Assembly (NCBI GenBank): GCA_024811115.1
Contig: JAKOGH010001162.1
Span: forward strand, 1-12,678
Length of the DNA: 12,678 bases
Direction: 5' to 3'
Source of the DNA: Terana coerulea
Lineage: Eukaryota > Basidiomycota > Agaricomycetes > Polyporales > Phanerochaetaceae
The position numbers and the translations under genes are program-made. Of this stretch, positions 8,858-12,678 are shown piece after piece. How positions within the stretch are numbered: the stretch's first letter is position 1; each line of letters opens with the position of its first letter. Under the pieces are notes generated by a model. That model did not search any database. It saw nothing but the letters and a program-made list of their open reading frames with translations, and had not been told where the DNA came from.

Positions 8858-10161
8858 TACTCATGCTAGTTGGGTCAAATGCAAGTGGGTTGCAACAAAG
8901 GCATCCGTTTGGTGCAGTGATTGCAATGTATCCCATGTAGACCCACAATGTGTATATACTTGTATGTACTAGCAATATATCAATATATTAAAATGTTGCA
9001 AGTGTGGTTATTGGTTGAAATGCGAGCTCAATGTGATGCTATGGCTGATCTACAGACTACTACACAGGTGCCAGCCATCACTCACGGAGATCTACGGCGC
9101 TTCCAGCTGGCACTACGGCATACTACAAACAGGGGACCTAGCTACGGCGCTACCACCTCTACACACACGCTGTAGACCTTCGTAGCTAAGTAAAGTTTTC
9201 CTGATGAAAGCCGGCGAGCTCAGCAGTGTCAATGAGGATAGGCATGATGTTGGCTCTGGAGGCTAATTGATGCGAGAGATGTCAGTTCAAGACTCTACCT
9301 AAGGCAGGGGAACATCCGGCCGTCCGCGCTCAAGCACCTGGACCTCTTGGTGAGAGAGGGAGGGACTCCGAGGGAGATGTTCGAATCTTGATACAGGGCC
9401 ACATATATAAATGACCTGCTCCGCTACTATTCCCGCATCATCAGTGTGCATCAAGTAAATATTGTACTTGTAGAACCTTACCAGCGTGTCACGGGTCACA
9501 AGCCTCTGACTGCCGCTAGTAATTTAGTCGTACAGGTAATGTATCTCTAAGTTAACCCTGTTTGAGAATAGCAGTCAGTCGTGTAATCTGAGCAAGACCT
9601 AATCGTCATGCGCTGATGGTGCGAAGTTTAGGCGTGTGCGCTACGGTCTATTGCGGGGCATATCGCCCCAAGGGAGGAACACTGGCCGCGTTGTCGAGTG
9701 ATAGAAGGACCTCTAAGGCTGATTCTGCATAGCACAAGGATCACGGTAACATCGCAATGATGAGTTCGCACCCACTGCTCTGTTGTGAAGCTGACCCCTG
9801 GGCCCTAGTTCTGTGATTAGTACTAGCGTATCGTGCAGCCAGGGCTATAATTGCTGAAAATGCTAAATGCTCTCACCGTCGTGAAATTGTAACGCCCTTA
9901 TTTTCACTGTTATCCCGCCGGAAATGACATTGATCTGGTCACCTCTGCAGCGGGATCACGTGGAATGCTTGGAACGGGAACTTGCTCCAGAGCTGTCGGG
10001 GACCCTCACACTTGTACGGCCTACGCCCAAAGTTGCTGATAGGAGCATCGACTGTGACCGCAACGCCGTCTTTAGGGCCCGAGTAATCCAAGCGTCTACG
10101 TCTGTGTAACTGGCGATCAGCGAACACAGAGGCTCCTTCACTTCGCCCTAGAGTGAAGGTC
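8858..10161. other. Intergenic stretch, no gene recognised
   Basis: It begins with AT-rich sequence around 8930-9000, then ordinary composition with only short open frames. A frame at 9924-10109 (MTLIWSPLQRDHVECLERE) is the most protein-like but short and without context, so I do not call it. No RNA gene or transposon end was found. The hairpin at 10135-10159 is at its right edge. Confidence 0.45.
10135..10159. repeat. Perfect 8-bp hairpin CCTTCACT / AGTGAAGG
   Basis: The arms are 10135-10142 and 10152-10159 with a 9-base loop. It lies just left of a tandem duplication and of the inverted end at 10198, so it may be part of the insertion junction. No terminator-like T run follows. Confidence 0.5.
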
Positions 10162-10193
10162 AGGGTGGTGTTTGGCTAGGGTGGCGTTTGGTC
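10162..10193. repeat. Tandem duplication of a 16-bp unit
   Basis: AGGGTGGTGTTTGGCT (10162-10177) is followed directly by AGGGTGGCGTTTGGTC (10178-10193), differing at three positions. It ends four bases before the inverted terminal match at 10198. Confidence 0.6.
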
Positions 10194-10197
10194 AGCA

Positions 10198-11003
10198 TCT
10201 GGAAAAACCCTCTTTCTAATCTATGCTTTATGCTTCTTATTTAACACTAAGTTGTTTATTATGCTCTTTTTCGCTTTTTGTGAAAATGTATTCTTAAAAT
10301 ATAGTTTATTTAGCTAATCTACATCTATTAGCTTGCTAAACAGCCCATTGCCTTTTTAACATTCTAATCTGCTGATTATTAATGGCTTTTTACTGCCTAA
10401 TTGACTTTTTATCCCTTACCAATGCCTTATTGCATTCTTTCATTAGCTCATTTACTATATTTCTTTTTATCTAATTTCTCACTATTGCATATTTTATCAG
10501 TAGCTTATCATTAGCCTTTTAATTATTTGCTTGTTATTTGTATCATATTTATGACATTATCTAGAGCTTATGACACTTATTTTGCTATTGCTTTTATTTA
10601 TTACTTGGACTCTTATTATTGTATTGCTTAAAGCTAATTTAGTTCTATGTCCTCCTTTTTCTGCCAATCAGCTAATCTATATACTTATACTATTACACTT
10701 TTAGAGTTAATGTAGCTACTATTCTCTATTTCAGCCTAGTTGGCACATAAATGCATAATGGATTCCTTATTAAACTGGTTTTCAAAGTGCACAAAGCTTT
10801 AAGGATATTGTTAATGACAAGTCTGAAGCTCTTTAATATTACCTTTATAACCTAATATATAAGCTCTGTACAATTGCTAAAAAGAGCTGCTTTTGCCTAG
10901 AATGTCTATATTCTTATATAATTGCCATTTGCCACAGTTGAACAACAAGTTGCAATCAATTTTAAATATCACAATAGCTCTAAAAGAGTGACTGCTTCAC
11001 AGA
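10198..11003. repeat. AT-rich, CpG-depleted transposon relic (left arm)
   Basis: By eye only one CpG (10272) occurs between 10201 and 11003. The top strand is T-rich with many TTAG, CTAAT and TATT words. There is no open frame of note. Loss of CpG to TpG/CpA in methylated repeats is established in basidiomycetes, so this reads as an old silenced repeat. Confidence 0.65.
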
Positions 11004-11051
11004 CGACCAAAGTAATTCACACTGTATGCTTTTGTTAATGGGCCGAGGCTC

Positions 11052-11153
11052 AAAAAAGATGACCAGAAATAACCACAATGCACCCAGAAGGACTTGAACC
11101 CAGGACCACCTGGGTAAATGGGCCCAGTAGATTAACAACTACGCCATAGCGGC
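11052..11153 (-). ncRNA. tRNA-derived element (SINE head or tRNA pseudogene) with A box, B box and T-run
   Basis: On the minus strand, TGGCGTAGTTGTT (from 11146) fits the Pol III A box and GGTTCAAGTCC (11100-11090) fits the B box at one mismatch. If 11153 is position 1, the body is tRNA-sized (about 75 bases), and five of seven acceptor positions can pair. The anticodon loop has eight bases rather than seven, and the D and T stems are broken, so it is not a working tRNA. A run of six T (11057-11052) downstream would stop Pol III. A tRNA-derived SINE head or a decayed tRNA copy are the two options. Confidence 0.6.
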
Positions 11154-11377
11154 TTGCGTGTGTTATCGTACAGAATGGTCATAACTTACCGGGTATATTG
11201 AAGCGCCTTAACGTCTTTGAAGCCTTCGCGTTTGGTTGGCGTCATCTTTCATTCCCTCGGTCCCTCATTCCTAACCGACGCGTTAGCTGCGTCGCGACCA
11301 CCTACCGCGACACCAGGACCCAAGCGACACCACACAAGAGTGGGGGACGCGTGGGGATTATCGAGCAAGGCTGTTGA

Positions 11378-11392
11378 AGGGGAGGCTCCCCT
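11378..11392. repeat. Short perfect hairpin AGGGGA-GGC-TCCCCT
   Basis: A six-base stem with a three-base loop, 51 bases left of the larger palindrome. No function is evident. Confidence 0.4.
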
Positions 11393-11442
11393 GCAAACGA
11401 GGTACGTGGCCCTCTCGCCGCATCCACCGCTGCTACCCAGAG

Positions 11443-11477
11443 CCGTCCATGGCCGTGCATGCACGGCTTATGGACGG
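11443..11477. repeat. Long interrupted palindrome (cruciform-capable)
   Basis: A perfect 16-base palindrome, GCCGTGCATGCACGGC (11452-11467), is nested in outer arms CCGTCCAT (11443-11450) and ATGGACGG (11470-11477), with G opposite TT as the only mismatch. It lies just before the GC-rich tandem array. Confidence 0.7.
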
Positions 11478-11499
11478 TGCTTTCATGAATAGGCACCAC

Positions 11500-12220
11500 G
11501 CATCCCCCACCAGCAACGAACACCGCGCGCGAACGCCCGCGTAGTCAAGCACGACGCAACAAGCTCAACGCCGGCCGCCGCGACGCCGACGCACAAGAAG
11601 CCGGCGCGCACGACACGACGCGTACGACACGAACGGCGGCGCACAACGCCAACGCCGGCGCGCGGGACGTGGTGAAGCACAGCAACAGCAGGCCGACGTA
11701 GGCGAGCGCGCCACCGTTACAAAGGGCCGACGTACGACGCGAGGGACCAGCGCAACAAGCTACACAGGCGCGACGCCGAGAACGCAGCACGCGCATAACA
11801 CCAACACCGGCGCGCGGGACGTGGCGAAGCACGACGCGCGCAGACCGACGCAGGTGAGCGCGACGCCGACGCACAAGAAACCGGCGCGTACAGCACGACG
11901 CGCAAGATACGCAGGGCGGGACAGCGGCGCACGCACGTACGGTGCCGACGGATGCGCACCACGCCAACGCCCGGCCGCGCCAGGACGTGGCGAAGCACGA
12001 CGCGCGCAGGCCGACGCAGGCGAGCGTGCCGCCGTTACAAAGGGCCGACGCACGACGCGAGGGACCAGGGTAGCAAGCTACCCCAGCACAACGCCAACGA
12101 GCGCAGCAGCGCACCGCGCCGGCGCTGGCGCGCAGGACGTGGCGAAGCACGACGCGTGCAGACCGACGCTGACAAGTGCGCCCCGTCAGAAGGGGCTGGT
12201 GCACGACACGAGGGCCAGGG
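11500..12220. repeat. GC-rich tandem array with alternating units, 318-bp dimeric period
   Basis: The anchor GGACGTGGYGAAGCAC recurs at 11665, 11817, 11983 and 12135 (spacings 152, 166, 152), and a related GTCAAGCACGACGC starts the array near 11545. Two unit types alternate. Type II carries CCGTTACAAAGGG at 11714 and 12032, exactly 318 apart. Type I carries CGACGCCGACGCACAAGAA at 11581 and 11861, 38 bases short of 318 because the first unit is shortened. The last copy is a diverged type II. The array is saturated with CpG. Open frames on both strands across it are by-products of few stop codons in GC-rich DNA. Confidence 0.7.
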
Positions 12221-12275
12221 TAGTGGTGTACGTAAGTATGTTACTGACAGATACAACACACAGGTGGGCATGGCG

Positions 12276-12678
12276 CAGTGCAGGTGAGTATGGTGCATGG
12301 TGCATGGGCTTACCTGCACAGTACAAGTAGTTTGTTGTGTTAGGTAGCTTAGTCTTGTATGTAGATAACTAAATATGCAATACAGAACATCAGGTTAAAT
12401 TAAGAAGGGGGATTTCTCAGATGACTAGTCAAGCAGTAGTGGTATTATAGCTGCATGTAAGGAACAAAATAGGACAGTAAGGAAACAAATAGCTGAGAAA
12501 TAGGACTAATTGCCCTAATATATAGAATAATTAAGACAATTAGCAAAAGAACCTCACTAAACTGCCTTATTGGCCTAATGTATCTATTTATCTAGTTGTG
12601 TTACTTTGAAGCTTATGTGCAATGAATTAGTGCTTATCAGCATGCATTAGGCAGAAATAGTAAGGGGGTTTTTTCAGA
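12276..12678. repeat. AT-rich, CpG-free relic (right arm)
   Basis: No CpG occurs after 12275 to the end of the window. The top strand is A-rich, the mirror image of the T-rich left arm, as expected for an inverted copy. It holds no open frame. It ends in the inverted terminal match at 12658-12678. Confidence 0.6.

Larger units (their letters stand above)
10198..12678. mobile_element. Candidate composite element bounded by inverted ends, right end at window edge
   Basis: TCTGGAAAAACCCTCTTTCTA at 10198-10218 matches, in inverted orientation, the last 21 bases of the window (12678-12658) at 18 of 21 positions; weaker similarity continues for some 20 bases. Between them lie two AT-rich CpG-free arms, a tRNA-derived element, a 35-base palindrome and a GC-rich tandem array. 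No transposase is visible, so it would be non-autonomous or decayed. The outer flank on the right is missing, so a target duplication cannot be tested. Two unrelated relics of one family in opposite orientation would also explain it. Confidence 0.45.

Noticed and set aside
9268..9300. Second B-box-like word, AGTTCAAGACTC
   Set aside because: It lacks an A box at tRNA spacing and has no pairing arms or T-run, so it is likely chance.
9924..10109. Short open frame starting MTLIWSPLQRD
   Set aside because: Only 61 codons, an overlapping minus-strand frame is equally open, and no neighbouring exon can be joined.
11079..11153. Functional tRNA gene
   Set aside because: The A and B boxes fit, but the anticodon loop has eight bases, and the D and T stems and two acceptor pairs are broken.
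11545..12204. A 219-codon open frame rich in Cys and Arg on the minus strand
   Set aside because: It follows the GC-rich tandem array, where stop codons are rare in every frame; overlapping frames on both strands are equally open, and no motif is seen.
1..12678. CRISPR array, bacterial operon or viral genome
   Set aside because: There are no regular short repeats with spacers or ribosome binding sites, and the genes have many spliceosomal introns.

Overview
The window looks like nuclear DNA of a mushroom-forming basidiomycete (Agaricomycete). The reasons are short introns of about 50-75 bases with GTRNGT-type donors and CAG/TAG acceptors, a seven-helix membrane protein family and an F-box/leucine-rich style that I know from that group, and CpG-poor transposon relics beside CpG-rich unique DNA. 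No function was checked against a database.

Layout. (1) 1-1135, minus strand: the 5' part of a gene for a disordered, acidic/basic, probably nuclear protein that runs off the left edge. (2) 1136-2073: a spacer between divergent genes, with nothing I can assign. (3) 2074-4552, plus strand: a SPRY domain followed, apparently in one reading unit, by an F-box and leucine-rich region; at least six single-base frame breaks. (4) 4605-6474, minus strand, tail to tail with the previous gene 52 bases away: an eight-exon seven-helix membrane protein. Its fifth intron is almost exactly a 359-base MITE with hAT-like ends and an 8-base target duplication. (5) 6475-8112: no gene recognised. (6) 8113-8857, plus strand: an unrecognised Cys-containing multi-exon gene. 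(7) 8858-10161: no gene recognised. (8) 10198-12678: a composite repeat region. Matching inverted ends enclose an AT-rich CpG desert, a tRNA-derived element, a long palindrome, a CpG-saturated tandem array with a 318-base dimeric period, and a second CpG desert reaching the right edge.

The genes do not form an evident pathway. The main results are the MITE that seems to serve as an intron, the SPRY-to-F-box fusion, and the inverted-repeat-bounded element with a CpG-rich core. Nearly every gene is broken only by single-base indels, some in short homopolymers, while splice sites stay intact and I saw no clear nonsense changes. This suggests assembly indel errors at least as much as real decay, so all gene models need read-level confirmation.
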